Source: Hyphomonadaceae bacterium (GTDB taxonomy: Bacteria; Pseudomonadota; Alphaproteobacteria; Caulobacterales; Aquidulcibacteraceae). From it: a DNA stretch of 64,000 nucleotides. Of the stretch, positions 7,511-17,349 are shown in pieces (positions within the stretch are counted from its first letter, which is position 1; each line of letters starts with the position of its first letter). The stretch covers positions 186,001 to 250,000 of the forward strand of contig JAIELJ010000012.1 of NCBI GenBank assembly GCA_019753105.1, read 5' to 3'. Under the pieces are notes generated by a model that did no database searches, was not told where the DNA came from, and worked only from the letters and a program-made list of their open reading frames with translations. A program made the position numbers and the translations under genes.

Positions 7511-8659
7511 TTACTCTGAGACAGCCCCATCGGTCGCCGGCGATGCATCTCCCGGCGGCGCGCTTATGCGTGACCATACGACGCCAGTGGCGGCGCGCGC
7601 CCTTCCAAGTTCGAAGAGCGAACGCATAGCGGCGGGATCAAAATCCAAACTCGATGCGTCTGCATTGGCAGGAATAGTCGTGATGAAGACGCTGATGCCG
7701 ACGCTATTGGCATAGGCGGCGTTGTCCGCCAGCGCTGTGCGCAGGCCGGCATTGCTCCAGCTATCAAAGCTGCGGGCGAGAATGCTGGTGAGGTTTCCTC
7801 GCGTAGGCTGATAGCGCGCGCTTATCTGGCCGTTGACGATCACGAAAAGGACACGTCGCACCCCGTCAGGGGGCCCACGAGAGGACGGCAACGCTTCTGG
7901 AACGCCGAGAAAAGGCAAGTTGACGCCTCCATCGACGTGCATCTCTTCGACAGGTAAGCCCGTCGGTGTGACGCCTTCGATGAGAACGGGCGGAAAGATT
8001 CCGGGTAGGCTTGCGGATGCCAGCAAGATTCGCCGAAAGAGCGAGAGTCCTCTCTCGCCGCCGATCGTGGCTATAACGCCCATGTCCCAACTTACGGGTT
8101 GGGCCGCGTCGAGATTGGTGGTGACGACGAGGAGCCTGCGCCCGCTGGCGTGTTCGGCTGCAATCTGTCGAAGCATTTCGGGCGTGATGTGTTCATCGAT
8201 CAGGCGGCGGAGTGTTCGTGAACTGAACAGGCTTGGCGCCGCGAATGCGGCTAAGCTTCGCCACCCGACTAGACCGCGAGTCCCACCCTCGGTGTAGACG
8301 CGCCTGAGTTCATCGTTCCAACCGGCTCCGAGGAAAGCGAAGGGCGCCGCGAGCGCTCCTGTACTGACGCCGGTTACGACATCGAAATTGGGACGATCTC
8401 CGCTCTCTGACCACCCGACCATAACACCAGCGCCGTAGGCGCCGTTAGCGCCGCCGCCCGAGAGTGCGAGTATGGCGTGGCTCTCAGCTGGCGGGCTCGC
8501 CTGGACCCGCTCAGCAAGCGCCAAAGATTGTGGCGCCTGCCGAGCAAGCATTTGGACGCCGACCGGTAATGCGACGCCAGCGCTCGACTGACGGAACGTT
8601 GCGGAATAGTCGCGCGAAATCGTACCGCAGGCGGCCAGCGAGAACGCAACGACAAGCAT
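7511..8659 (-). CDS. Patatin-like phospholipase, lipoprotein
   Basis: This 382-residue protein has a short lipoprotein signal ending L-A-A-C (Cys11), so it is probably anchored in the cell envelope. The patatin domain is complete: glycine-rich oxyanion motif SGGGANGAYGAG (residues 67-78), nucleophile Ser99 in GVSTG, and catalytic Asp243 in HVDGGVNLPF. Patatin-like enzymes use a Ser-Asp dyad to hydrolyse acyl lipids. It is a single-gene unit on the minus strand. Substrate unknown. Confidence 0.88.
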   Translation of the reverse strand: MLVVAFSLAACGTISRDYSATFRQSSAGVALPVGVQMLARQAPQSLALAERVQASPPAESHAILALSGGGANGAYGAGVMVGWSESGDRPNFDVVTGVSTGALAAPFAFLGAGWNDELRRVYTEGGTRGLVGWRSLAAFAAPSLFSSRTLRRLIDEHITPEMLRQIAAEHASGRRLLVVTTNLDAAQPVSWDMGVIATIGGERGLSLFRRILLASASLPGIFPPVLIEGVTPTGLPVEEMHVDGGVNLPFLGVPEALPSSRGPPDGVRRVLFVIVNGQISARYQPTRGNLTSILARSFDSWSNAGLRTALADNAAYANSVGISVFITTIPANADASSLDFDPAAMRSLFELGRARAATGVVWSRISAPPGDASPATDGAVSE

Positions 8660-8727
8660 GATCAGCGCGCGACCGCTTTGGTGTGATCGCCGAACCGCCG
8701 TCGTATTTCTGAAACGAGCGATCAGAA

Positions 8728-9030
8728 TTATTGGCGCTTTCCGCTGTGGGTCACCGCATAGCCCAGCAAGCCTACCGCAGCTGCTGCGAGCGCGGCGGCG
8801 GCGATTGGATGTTCGCGGACCTCCTTGCCAGTGCTCTTGGCAAGTTCGGCCGACTGCTTCTTGATGGTTTCTGCCAGCGCTGAAGCGGAGTGGACGAAGC
8901 CCTTTGCGGATTCGACGACGGCGTCGTCGCCATGGTCTCCAATGTTCTTCGTCATGCGTCCTAGCGCTTTCACGACGACATCGTAGTCATCCGATAGTTC
9001 AGTCACGAGTTGTCTGGCGGCGTGAGGCAT
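8728..9030 (-). CDS. DUF883-like (ElaB/YqjD-type) small membrane protein
   Basis: This 100-residue protein has a helical, charged N-terminal region with SAKGFVHSASALAETIKKQ and a C-terminal membrane segment EHPIAAAALAAAAVGLLGYAV. This is the layout of the DUF883 family, whose E. coli members ElaB and YqjD anchor ribosomes to the membrane. The start is the ATG at MPHAARQL. It stands alone. Confidence 0.75.
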   Translation of the reverse strand: MPHAARQLVTELSDDYDVVVKALGRMTKNIGDHGDDAVVESAKGFVHSASALAETIKKQSAELAKSTGKEVREHPIAAAALAAAAVGLLGYAVTHSGKRQ

Positions 9031-9088
9031 TGCGCTATCTCCTGTCGAGGGGTTCGGGTCAGTCGTTTTCAGCAAGCGATAAGGCGCC

Positions 9089-9196
9089 TTAGCCGCTCAT
9101 TATGGCCCCGTAGCCAATGGCAACGGCACATGATGCAAGCCACAACACCGTCATTAGAGTGGCTTGTCGCGAGGCTGAGTGAGTGTGTTTGCGCAT
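9089..9196 (-). CDS. Possible 35-residue membrane microprotein
   Basis: A short frame starts at an ATG (M-R-K-H-T-H-S-A-S) and ends with a hydrophobic helix (LMTVLWLASCAVAIGYGAIM) before a TAA. A weak GGAA lies 7 bases upstream of the start. The polar basic N-terminus with one C-terminal membrane segment is a common shape for small membrane proteins. Support is by composition only. Confidence 0.3.
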   Translation of the reverse strand: MRKHTHSASRQATLMTVLWLASCAVAIGYGAIMSG

Positions 9197-9614
9197 GCGG
9201 CGTTCCAGTGCGAGTAGGGCGCTACGAGACAGGGTCGTCTTGGCGGACGATGTGCCCTAACGCGATCCCAAGTCGTTGCATGCGCAAGTAGCGGGGTCTG
9301 TGCACTATCGCACACTGCGCCATACCAAAAGGCGCTCGGTACAAGTTGCCACAGCGCGGATTGCGATCCGTTCGGACATCAGACGCGCCCGCTGATAGAA
9401 CCCGCCGCGGGCCATTCTTCGCTTGCGCGCTGAAACCCGCCATGGACCCCGTGGTTCATGCGCCGCAACGAGGTTTGGAAACCGGTCGCGCGCGCTGAGT
9501 GACATGGGGGTTACTGCGGTGCTCGCGCATGAAGCGTCTGGGCGTGCTCGCTCACCTTGACGAGCCTAAGCATCGCATGAGCAGTCACCCGGCGCGTGAG
9601 CTAAAGGTACTCGT
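9197..9614. other. Intergenic region upstream of the efflux operon
   Basis: About 420 bases lie between a candidate microprotein and the adaptor gene at 9615. Short overlapping frames are present on both strands but none has a good ribosome site or recognisable product. The promoter of the efflux operon should lie here. I see no clear repeat copy. Confidence 0.4.
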
Positions 9615-10799
9615 ATGACGCAAGAGTTAGACGAAGCCGCACCGCCGCCGCCTTCAAATGGCGGGATGCGTCACGTTGTCGGCATCGCGCTGGAGTGGTT
9701 CAGAGCCCGACTTTCAGATCCCAAGCGCCGCAATCTTTTCTTTGCCCTTCTGCTGGTGGGCGCGTTGCTTTTCTCGGGGCTTGGCTGGTGGCTGTTGCGC
9801 CCGCCAGAAATAGCGGTGCTCGCAATCGAGCCTCGGCCGGTGGAAATTGCTCTATCGGTGGTCGCCCGTGTGCGCCCCAAAAATCTTGTTGACGTGCGCT
9901 CGCCGAACGCGGGCCAGATCATCCGTTTGCTGCACGATGACGGGGATGTTGTGGCAGCTGGCGCGCCTCTTGCCATTGTTCGCTCGACGGTGGAGCAGGC
10001 GCAAACAAACGCCAGCGCTGCACGTGAACGCGCCGCGCGCGCCGAGCTCGACCGCGCGCAACTAGCGTTCAACCGAACGCGAACGCTGGCGGATCGCGGC
10101 TTTGCTTCTGACGCGGCTTTAGATGAAGCGCGGGCGACGCTACGCTCAGCGCAAGCTGGTCTTGCTGCCGCCGCTGCCGATCGAAACGCCTCCGCAGCAC
10201 AAACGCGGGAGTTCACAATTCGAGCCCCGATGGCGGGCATCGTTTTGGTGCGTCCCATCGATGATGGCCAAGTGATATCGCCCGAGACGACCCTGTTTCA
10301 GCTCGGTTCGCGCGAGGGCATCGAGCTGCAGGCGGACGTCGACGAAGCTTACGCCGATGTGCTGCGCATTGGCATGGAGGCGCGCGCGGCGCTTTCAGGG
10401 TCCGAAGAGATTTTCGCAGCGCGTATTATGGAGATCTCGCCACGCGTGGATCCGACGACTGGCGGACGCCTGATCAAACTTGCGCCGGTTGAGGAGACTA
10501 CCATCCCCCCGGGGCGATCCGTTGACGTGACGATTGTTGTGGCCCGTCGCGAGGCCGGTATCTCTGTGCCGCGTCAGGCCGTGATCGACGCCACCACGGA
10601 TCCAAATGTCTATGTGGTCGATGCAAGCGGCCGTGTAACCGTGCGTTCGGTCGTCATTGCCAATTGGCCGTCTTTGAACGCAATCATCGACGATGGTCTC
10701 AACTCGGGTGACCGGATTGTGCTGACGCCCTCGGAAACCGCACCGGGCGCTCGTGTTCGTGTGAGGCTAGAGCGCAGTATTTCAACGATGGGGGGCTAG
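9615..10799 (+). CDS. Efflux periplasmic adaptor (HlyD/MacA-like)
   Basis: This 394-residue membrane fusion protein has a cytoplasmic N-terminus, one membrane anchor (about residues 37-58, LFFALLLVGALLFSGLGWWL), and a lipoyl/barrel-sandwich half-motif (PNAGQIIRLLHDDGDVVAAGAPL). It then has an alpha-helical hairpin rich in Ala and Arg (about residues 130-200), a second half-motif (IRAPMAGIVLVRPIDDGQVI) and beta-barrel domains. It should bridge the ABC permease and ATPase encoded just downstream to an outer-membrane channel not found here. ATG start with AAAGGT upstream. Confidence 0.88.
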   Translation: MTQELDEAAPPPPSNGGMRHVVGIALEWFRARLSDPKRRNLFFALLLVGALLFSGLGWWLLRPPEIAVLAIEPRPVEIALSVVARVRPKNLVDVRSPNAGQIIRLLHDDGDVVAAGAPLAIVRSTVEQAQTNASAARERAARAELDRAQLAFNRTRTLADRGFASDAALDEARATLRSAQAGLAAAAADRNASAAQTREFTIRAPMAGIVLVRPIDDGQVISPETTLFQLGSREGIELQADVDEAYADVLRIGMEARAALSGSEEIFAARIMEISPRVDPTTGGRLIKLAPVEETTIPPGRSVDVTIVVARREAGISVPRQAVIDATTDPNVYVVDASGRVTVRSVVIANWPSLNAIIDDGLNSGDRIVLTPSETAPGARVRVRLERSISTMGG

Positions 10800-10804
10800 C
10801 GCCT

Positions 10805-12010
10805 GTGTTCGCGTTTACCGTCGCCCGCCGCTATCTTTTCTCCAACCCTTCTCAGACGGCGCTATTGATTGCGGGGGTCGCCTTGGGCGTCACGGCGTTC
10901 GTGTTCATCACCGCACTCATCCAGGGATTGGCCATACGGCTGACCGACGACGTAACCGCAAACAGCGCCCACGTCTCTTTGGAGCCGGTGACGCGTGTGG
11001 CGCGCGTTTTGCCCAGTGCCGACGTGGATGTGGAATCCGTCGCGATTGTCTCGACATTTCAGCGCCGCCAGATTCGCGCTTGGGCGTCGACTGTAGAACT
11101 CTTGCGAAGCCAGCCATCGGTGTCGGCGATTAGCCCGCAGATTTCAGGCAGCGCGTTTCTAGTGAAAGGAGAAGCGGTCGCGCCAGTTGCTGTATCGGCA
11201 ATAGATCCTTCCGGACTAGACGCTATCTCACCCATCAGTACGGAAATTGTGAGCGGCGACGCTAGCTTGGGCGCGGATGGCATCCTAATCGGCGTACGAT
11301 TGGCCGAGAATCTGGGACTGTCTGCGGGCCAACCAGTTCTGTTCCGTACCGATCGCGGCGTTGATCGGCTACTCACTGTACGCGGCATTTTCCAGACTGG
11401 CTTGCAGAGCCTCGACGAAAGAGTGGCATACCTGTCGCTTCAAACCGCGCGCCCACTCTTCCTTCTGCCGGAAGGGGTGACGAACATCGAAGTAAAACTC
11501 GTGGACCCGGCGCGCGCGCGCGAGTTCGCGGCTTTCTTGACGGAGGCCACGGGTCTGCGCGCGACATCGTGGCAAGAGAAGAACGCAAATCTGGAAGGCG
11601 CACTCGCCGCCCAAGCGCGGACCGGAACGCTGATACAGATATTCTCGCTCATATCTGTGCTTATCGGCATCGCCAGCGCCTTGAGTCTATCGGCCAATAG
11701 ACGCCGGGGCGAAATCGGCATCATGCGCGCCTTCGGCGTTTCGAAGCGCTTCATCGCAGGCGTGTTCGTGTTGCAAGGTCTGCTTATTGGCGTGGTGGGC
11801 GCTGGGATTGGTTGTCTCAGTGGGTTTGCGCTTTGCTCGTGGCTTGCAACGCTGACTGAACCCGACGGAATGATGGTGCTTCCGATCGCGCCAAGCGAGG
11901 GCGGTTATGTCGCTGTATTCCTGCTGACAACGCTTGGTGCGATCCTGGCGTCAGTGATTCCTGCGCGCTCCGCTGCGCGGCTCGATCCGCTCGAGGCAAT
12001 CCAGCAATGA
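10805..12010 (+). CDS. ABC transporter permease (MacB/FtsX-like)
   Basis: This 401-residue protein has the MacB/LolC/FtsX layout: a first membrane helix near residues 18-42, a large periplasmic domain of about 220 residues, and three C-terminal helices (ISVLIGIASALSLSA, VFVLQGLLIGVVGAGIG, VAVFLLTTLGAILASVIP). The C-terminal PARSAARLDPLEAIQ is a family hallmark. It starts at a GTG five bases after the adaptor stop and overlaps the ATPase start by 4 bases, so the three genes form one operon. Confidence 0.88.
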   Translation: MFAFTVARRYLFSNPSQTALLIAGVALGVTAFVFITALIQGLAIRLTDDVTANSAHVSLEPVTRVARVLPSADVDVESVAIVSTFQRRQIRAWASTVELLRSQPSVSAISPQISGSAFLVKGEAVAPVAVSAIDPSGLDAISPISTEIVSGDASLGADGILIGVRLAENLGLSAGQPVLFRTDRGVDRLLTVRGIFQTGLQSLDERVAYLSLQTARPLFLLPEGVTNIEVKLVDPARAREFAAFLTEATGLRATSWQEKNANLEGALAAQARTGTLIQIFSLISVLIGIASALSLSANRRRGEIGIMRAFGVSKRFIAGVFVLQGLLIGVVGAGIGCLSGFALCSWLATLTEPDGMMVLPIAPSEGGYVAVFLLTTLGAILASVIPARSAARLDPLEAIQQ

Positions 12011-12717
12011 GCCCCGTTCTGGACGCGCGCGGAATCGGCATGACCTTCCGCAACGGTGATGAACTTACCGAAGTGCTGAAAGGTGTTGACCTCACGCTGA
12101 ACCCAGGGGAGTTGGCGGCTCTTCTTGGTGCTTCCGGTTCGGGAAAATCGACGCTTCTTTCCATTGTCGGTCTTTTGCTTCGACCCACCGTTGGAACGAT
12201 CACGATCGCGGGCGAACGCGTCGACACATTGTCGGAAGCCCAGCGCGCGCTGTTTCGCAATCGGCGGCTCGGCTTCATTTTCCAATTTCACTATTTGTTG
12301 CCGGACTTCACGGCGACAGAGAATGTAGCCTTTCCCGCGGCGGCTCCGGCAGGAGGCATTTCTCCTGAAATGCGGCGACGCGCACGCGATCTGTTGGCCC
12401 GGGTAGGCTTATCGGATCGCATGGAGTTTCCGGCGACGCGTCTTTCCGGGGGGCAAAAACAACGCGTCGCCATAGCGCGGGCGCTCATGAACGGACCAGA
12501 CCTTGTTCTCGCCGATGAACCAACTGGAAGTCTCGATCGAGCATCGGCCGAGCAGGTTCTGGACCTGATGCGCGAGGTCAATCAGGAGGACGGGGCAACG
12601 TTCCTAATCTGCACGCATGATGAACACGTGGCCGCACGCTGCACGCGTCGCATCAGCCTGAGCGATGGCCGCGTCGAAAGTGTCATGAGAACTGATCTCG
12701 GCGCGAGGGGCGCTTAG
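12007..12717 (+). CDS. ABC transporter ATP-binding protein (MacB/LolD-like)
   Basis: This 236-residue ATPase has Walker [10 protein letters not shown] (41-49), Q-loop [10 protein letters not shown] (93-102), signature LSGGQKQR (146-153), Walker B LVLADEP (166-172) and an H-loop in THDEH. The sequence is of the LolD/MacB/FtsE class that drives permeases of the type encoded just upstream. Together with the adaptor this would be a tripartite mechanotransmission exporter for a drug, lipid or peptide substrate; which one cannot be told. Confidence 0.9.
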   Translation: MSPVLDARGIGMTFRNGDELTEVLKGVDLTLNPGELAALLGASGSGKSTLLSIVGLLLRPTVGTITIAGERVDTLSEAQRALFRNRRLGFIFQFHYLLPDFTATENVAFPAAAPAGGISPEMRRRARDLLARVGLSDRMEFPATRLSGGQKQRVAIARALMNGPDLVLADEPTGSLDRASAEQVLDLMREVNQEDGATFLICTHDEHVAARCTRRISLSDGRVESVMRTDLGARGA

Positions 12718-12751
12718 CGGGCCCGGCTGTCGTGTAAACAGGAGGTCGAGC

Positions 12752-13252
12752 ATGGAACACGCAGAACTCAGCAAGTTGAAAGCCCTCCGAGATAAAGCGC
12801 GCGAACGTTGGGGCATGCCTCCCGTCCCGACCGCTGCGCCGCTGGGATTTGCAGAGAAAGCGGCGGACGTAGTCGCGAGTACCGTCGGCTCTTGGCGTTT
12901 TATCTTGATCCAAAGTGGTCTGCTAATTGGTTGGATAGTGTGGAACGCGGTCACCAACCAACCTCTGGACCCTTTTCCGTTTATCTTGCTCAACTTAATC
13001 CTGTCGTTTCAGGCGGCGTACACCGCGCCCATCATCATGATGAGTCAGAACCGACAAGAAGAGATTGATCGGGAACGTTCGATTCAAGATTTTGAGGTGA
13101 ACCAGAAAGCCGAACTGGAGATTGAATTGCTGCACACCAAAATCGATTTACTGAAAGAACAAGAAATTGCGCAGCTCACTTCAGCCATCAAGACTCTAAC
13201 GCGCATGTTGGAGGACAAAGAGCGGTCGGCTAACCCTAATCAACCTCTATGA
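12752..13252 (+). CDS. DUF1003 family membrane protein
   Basis: This 166-residue protein has the DUF1003 core: GSWRFILIQSGLLIGWIVWN, then FPFILLNLILSFQAAYTAPIIMMSQNRQ with two membrane helices. After it comes a long coiled-coil-like C-terminus rich in Glu, Lys and Leu (about residues 110-160). Ribosome site AGGAGG is present. It follows the ABC operon by 34 bases and may be co-transcribed. The family's function is unknown. Confidence 0.85.
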   Translation: MEHAELSKLKALRDKARERWGMPPVPTAAPLGFAEKAADVVASTVGSWRFILIQSGLLIGWIVWNAVTNQPLDPFPFILLNLILSFQAAYTAPIIMMSQNRQEEIDRERSIQDFEVNQKAELEIELLHTKIDLLKEQEIAQLTSAIKTLTRMLEDKERSANPNQPL

Positions 13253-13278
13253 CTGAAGAATGGTTGGGGTGCATTGAG

Positions 13279-13315
13279 GTCCGAATTCGGGGAAATCGCG
13301 CCGGTTTGACTGTGA
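13279..13315 (+). repeat. Possible 5' fragment of the intergenic repeat
   Basis: GTCCGAATTCGGGGAAATCG followed by CGCCGGTTT resembles the 5' tip and adjoining block of complete copies. The rest is missing and the resemblance could be chance. Confidence 0.3.
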
Positions 13316-13349
13316 GGGCGCGAGCGGAGGGACTTGAACGTGTCAGCAA

Positions 13350-14201
13350 ATGAAAAGTCCGGCGCACACACAGCTTCTAAGTGAGGCTCTCATTGCGCCG
13401 GGCGATAAGGTCACATTGCATGCGCTCTCCGCCTCCAGACAAATGCAGGGTGTGGATCGCCGCATCATTTATTGCCATGGTTTGCCGGGTTCGCCGGAAG
13501 AACTCTCTGCGTTTGAAGCATCAACGCCCCTGCAGCACGTTCGTGCTCTCGATCGACTTGGGCATCACAGGGGAAACTTCGAAGACAGCGTCTTATCAGC
13601 CTTCGATGGATTGGGGGGCGACGAGCCGGTTACAGTTGTAGGGTTCTCGCTCGGCGCCATGTCGGCAGTGCACATAGCGGCAAGGCGCGGCCTTCTGGTC
13701 CGCAAGCTCATCTTGATCTCGCCTGCGGCGCCGCTGCAACTCGGCAACTTCCTGCCTGCCATGGCCGGGCGACCGGTTTTCGAAGCAGCACAAGTGGGCG
13801 ATTGGGCGCTCCGCCTCCTCACAGCCTCGCAAGCGTCGTTGGTGGCGCTCGCCCCGAAGCTTGCGATCAAGACGATGTTCCGTGCGAGTCCAGTTGCCGA
13901 GTTGGGGCTGCTAGCTTCGCCCCGCTTCGTTGACCTCGTAGTACGTGGGTTGCGTACTTGCTTCGGGCTGCGCCAAGCAGCGTATCGAAGCGAACTGCAC
14001 GCTTATGTTCAGCCATGGGCCCATGTGCTTGATGATATTAGGTGTGAGACCGAAATTTGGAGCGGCAGTCATGACGACTGGGCGCCGCCGGCGATGAGTG
14101 AGGCGCTAAAGGAGCGGCTTGGCGATCGCGCTTCTCTAAACGTTTGCCAGGGCCTCGGGCATTACTCGACTTTGCGCACAGCGTTGTCGAGGTTGGACTG
14201 A
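13350..14201 (+). CDS. Alpha/beta hydrolase
   Basis: This 283-residue protein has the alpha/beta hydrolase signatures HGLPGSPEEL (oxyanion region), nucleophile elbow GFSLGAMS (Ser100), a late Asp (SGSHDDW, about residue 248) and the catalytic His in GLGHYSTL (about residue 271). No signal peptide is visible, so it is likely cytosolic. Substrate unknown. Its TGA stop sits exactly at the start of the next repeat copy. Confidence 0.85.
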   Translation: MKSPAHTQLLSEALIAPGDKVTLHALSASRQMQGVDRRIIYCHGLPGSPEELSAFEASTPLQHVRALDRLGHHRGNFEDSVLSAFDGLGGDEPVTVVGFSLGAMSAVHIAARRGLLVRKLILISPAAPLQLGNFLPAMAGRPVFEAAQVGDWALRLLTASQASLVALAPKLAIKTMFRASPVAELGLLASPRFVDLVVRGLRTCFGLRQAAYRSELHAYVQPWAHVLDDIRCETEIWSGSHDDWAPPAMSEALKERLGDRASLNVCQGLGHYSTLRTALSRLD

Positions 14202-14317
14202 CCGCTTTCGGCGTGACGCGCCAGTCGCCGGCGGCTGACGCCAGCGTCACGTTTTGAGCGACCAAGCCATTCGTGATTTCGTTCGCTACGTCCTAGGTTG
14301 GCCCATTCCGGACAGTC
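14199..14317 (+). repeat. Intergenic repeat family, beta copy
   Basis: It begins with TGACCGCTTTCGGCG, which includes the stop codon of the hydrolase gene. It then has the beta mini-hairpin TGACGCCAGCGTCA, GAGCGACCAAGCCATTCGTG and TAGGTTGGCCCATTCCGGAC at the 3' end. Confidence 0.8.
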
Positions 14318-14359
14318 CGAGATGCTCCCAAGCGTGGGATGCTGTAAGCTGATCTCGGT

Positions 14360-14752
14360 ATGAAAGCGCATCCTCCAGGCGCGGACGAAAAGGTCCTTGG
14401 CGAACTCGCCAGACATGCCGTTGGGCCGCGAAGTCCAACGCAGGACGATCTCCTATGCCTTATGATCCTCTTTCACACGCACCGCCTCACATTCATGCGA
14501 CCGATTTTGCCGTCGGAGCCAAACGTCAAACAATTTGCGGCGTTCACACAGCACCACGTATCTGAAATTGTATCGGCTGCGTTCCCTCAACATGCACCCT
14601 CCGAACTCTACGCGGCGTTCAACAAGGCCCCAGGCGCAGGACGGTTTGAGGTCATGGACGATGTTCCACCTGATCTCGCAGATCAGGTGATTGCGCTGAG
14701 ATCGAAGCTGCTCACCCACCCGGACATGCTCTTTGCTTACCCAGAAGGCTGA
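14360..14752 (+). CDS. Hypothetical protein
   Basis: This is a 130-residue frame starting ATG (M-K-A-H-P-P-G-A-D). It is soluble in character, with several His residues (FHTHRLTF, FTQHHVSE) and a C-terminal helix LADQVIALRSKLLTH. No family recognised. It is flanked by a beta repeat upstream and a convergent amidohydrolase gene downstream. Confidence 0.5.
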   Translation: MKAHPPGADEKVLGELARHAVGPRSPTQDDLLCLMILFHTHRLTFMRPILPSEPNVKQFAAFTQHHVSEIVSAAFPQHAPSELYAAFNKAPGAGRFEVMDDVPPDLADQVIALRSKLLTHPDMLFAYPEG

Positions 14753-14860
14753 CTGTCCGTAGTCGGGCACTAGGTGCCCTCGAGCGGGGCCGTAGGATTT
14801 GGGCCGGCCGCATTGCCCGTAACAGGTAGGGCGGCGGGCGCTCCGCCAAAGCACGCTCAG

Positions 14861-15871
14861 CTATTGCGGCGCGTGATCGGCGGCGATTTCCTCTGGCGTC
14901 AGGCGCAGGAAGCGGGCGGCGTTCGCGTAGAAAATCAAGCGTTTCTGATCGGCGCTGAGAAAAGGCGCGTCATTGATCGCTGCAATCGATTCTCCGATCG
15001 CGTCGGGCCATATCATCTGATCGGAACCGTACATGATCCGCTGTTCGAAGCCGGCATCGATCATGCGCTGAAGATGATCGTAGAACTCGCGCCGTGGCAT
15101 GCCCCAGTTGTTGGCGGACACATCGACGTAGAGATTAGGGTAGGCGAACATCATGGCGAGCATGTCGTCCACCAGCGGCGATCCATAGTGCATCACGTAG
15201 ATGCGGAGCCGCGGATGGCGTTGCAGAACGTTTTCGAGTTGCAAGGCGCTGCTGAGGCTTACGCGATAAGATTCATAGCCTGGAAAACGGCCCGACGCGG
15301 GCGGGCCTTCGCCGATATGAACGCCTACCGGCACGTCAAGCTCTTCGGCGAGTGCGAAGAAGGGCTCTAAACGCTCATCGTCGGCGGCGATGCCTCGATA
15401 TTGCGCAAGAACTTCAGCGAAGACCGCGACCTCTCCGCGTGCGTGCATCGCGCGTAATTGCTCAACGCTATAATTGTCCTCGGTGGCAAACCCTACTGCC
15501 GGCACGATGCGTTCGCTCGCTTCGCGCCAGCGCAAGACGTCGCCAATGGCCCCCGATGTGACAGCGCGCCGGATATCGTGTTGCCCGAACTGCGCCAGTG
15601 TCAGCCGTAACGCTTCTTCGTCGGTGGCCGGGGCGATCAACGGTTCGGGGCAGCCGCGGCTCAAGAGTTCTGGAGTGAATTCCTCATTAGGGTCGAGCGG
15701 TAATATCGGCATGCCTTGATCGCCAGGGCAGATCGGGGCGCCAGCGGCAAAAGCGACTGGATAAGCGTGTAAGTGCATGTCGATGATGGGGCCGCGATAG
15801 GCGCCGCCACTGGGCTCGCCGCCAGAACATGCTGCGACGAGCGCCGCGCAGGCGAGTAGCCAAGATCTCAT
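14861..15871 (-). CDS. Amidohydrolase-family lipoprotein
   Basis: This 336-residue protein has a lipoprotein signal ending V-A-A-C (Cys15) followed by an amidohydrolase_2-type TIM barrel. The metal-binding motif D-M-H-L-H (His33, His35) is at the start. A VGVHIGEG strand gives a further His, YVMHYGSP another, and the late YGSDQMIWP supplies the usual catalytic Asp. Relatives are decarboxylases or lactonases acting on small aromatic or carboxylic substrates. An envelope-anchored member is unusual but the lipobox is clear. Confidence 0.82.
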   Translation of the reverse strand: MRSWLLACAALVAACSGGEPSGGAYRGPIIDMHLHAYPVAFAAGAPICPGDQGMPILPLDPNEEFTPELLSRGCPEPLIAPATDEEALRLTLAQFGQHDIRRAVTSGAIGDVLRWREASERIVPAVGFATEDNYSVEQLRAMHARGEVAVFAEVLAQYRGIAADDERLEPFFALAEELDVPVGVHIGEGPPASGRFPGYESYRVSLSSALQLENVLQRHPRLRIYVMHYGSPLVDDMLAMMFAYPNLYVDVSANNWGMPRREFYDHLQRMIDAGFEQRIMYGSDQMIWPDAIGESIAAINDAPFLSADQKRLIFYANAARFLRLTPEEIAADHAPQ

Positions 15872-16082
15872 GTGCCCCCTCGATCCGGGGAAAGACTAGC
15901 GGCGGCTGAAAACATTGACAACGAACGCCGGCTCGGAGCGCTTGTGAACGTCCGATGGCGTGCGAATGGCCGGAAGCGACGTTCCAAGCCACCCATGATT
16001 GGCTCTTTTGCGGTCGTTGGCGGTCAGTCACGTCCGTTACGCAACTTGGTCGGACGGGCTGGATCGCTGCGCTGGCGAGAGT

Positions 16083-17346
16083 TCAGACAAAGAATACCGG
16101 TGCGAAGCCGCCGCCGGGCGTGCGGAAGTTCGTGGTCTGGCCCTGATAGAGCCGCGCCGCCGCGATCAGCACTGCGCCCTCATATGTGTAGAGACGGACA
16201 TCGACCTTCCTCTGCACCCGCTCGCCATCGAGTTTTATCGTCCGCTCGCTCGGCGGTGCAATGGTTTGCGCGATGTAGTCACCGGTGAGAATCTCGGTCC
16301 AAACGCCCTTGGTTAGTTTGTCGCCGCGATACACGGCTTTGCCGCCGTGGCCGGCCGCTGGCTTGAAGAAATAGCTTTTTCGCTCCGCCCAAAGTTGATC
16401 CGCGTCCGCATGGTTTACGCGCAGCGTGTTGGGCACGCCCTTGAGCGCTGCAGCGTGATCGGCATCTAGCCCCCGTGAGCTGTGGGGGATCGGACAACAA
16501 GATAAGATTGCGCTTGTCTGCGCGCAGGGCGTGATTGCGCGGGTTCGGCGTGACGACGACCGCGCCGCCCTCATAGGCGATTCTGATCGCGGCGTGTTCA
16601 GGCGCTCCAAGCGCGAAATCGACCAGTCGGTTGTAGATCAGGTCAATCGGGCGCCCGCCATGTTGAAGCAGCTCGCATTCGAAGCGCAGTTCGCTCGGAT
16701 CGGCGACCACCACCTCGATGCCGTTTCGCTCGAACAAGCGCTTGGCCAGCACGAATTCCGGGTAGAGGTATTGCTCCTGCGGGCGTTCATCGACGATGGC
16801 GATCCGCCGTAACGGATCGTTGCGGCCCTGGCGGCGCCACTCGGCTTTGAACATGGTGATGACCGCGTCATCGAATGCGGCAAGCGATGATAGCCCAAAC
16901 GCGTGCTCGACTTCGGCGCAGCAAGCGATCTGCGCGCGCGCCAGGAACGCATTCAAGAACGCGCCGCCAGCATTGGTGTTGACCTCGATGAGTTTTGGCC
17001 CCGCCGGCGTGAGGTGAAAGTCATATCCCATGAAGGCGCCCGACGGGCCATGATCGACGCGGGCGATCGGAGGGGCCCAGGCAAGCACCGCCTCTTGATA
17101 AGCATGTAAGCGCGCCGCCGCCTCAACGGCGTTGACGATCGCCTGCATGGCGTCGCGGTCTGCTTTGGGCAGAAACACTGGTGCCTGCGAGAAGAGATGA
17201 GGCCGAGTTTGCGCAAGCTTGGCGAAGAAATCGCCATCGCCGACTTCGCTCTGAAGCGCTTTGGCAAGGGCGGCTTGATCGAGCGTGATACAAAAGCAGT
17301 CTCGGTTGAGCTGGTCGGCCGCCGCTCGGGCTTGTTGAACAGGCAT
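16083..17346 (-). pseudogene. ATP-grasp protein gene with a single-base frameshift
   Basis: The frame from the ATG at 17346 contains PSGAFMGYDFHLTPAGPKL and IEVNTNAGG, then stays open to about 16480. The ATP-binding part (YFFKPAAGHGGKAVYRGDKL) continues in another frame to 16083. The whole span is 1264 bases, one more than a multiple of three. The shift lies in or between two five-base runs (C5 and G5) at about 16470-16490. Removing one base joins the frames into a protein of about 420 residues. It starts 3 bases after the OsmC gene stop. It could be a true mutation or a sequencing error. Confidence 0.75.
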
Positions 17347-17349
17347 TGA

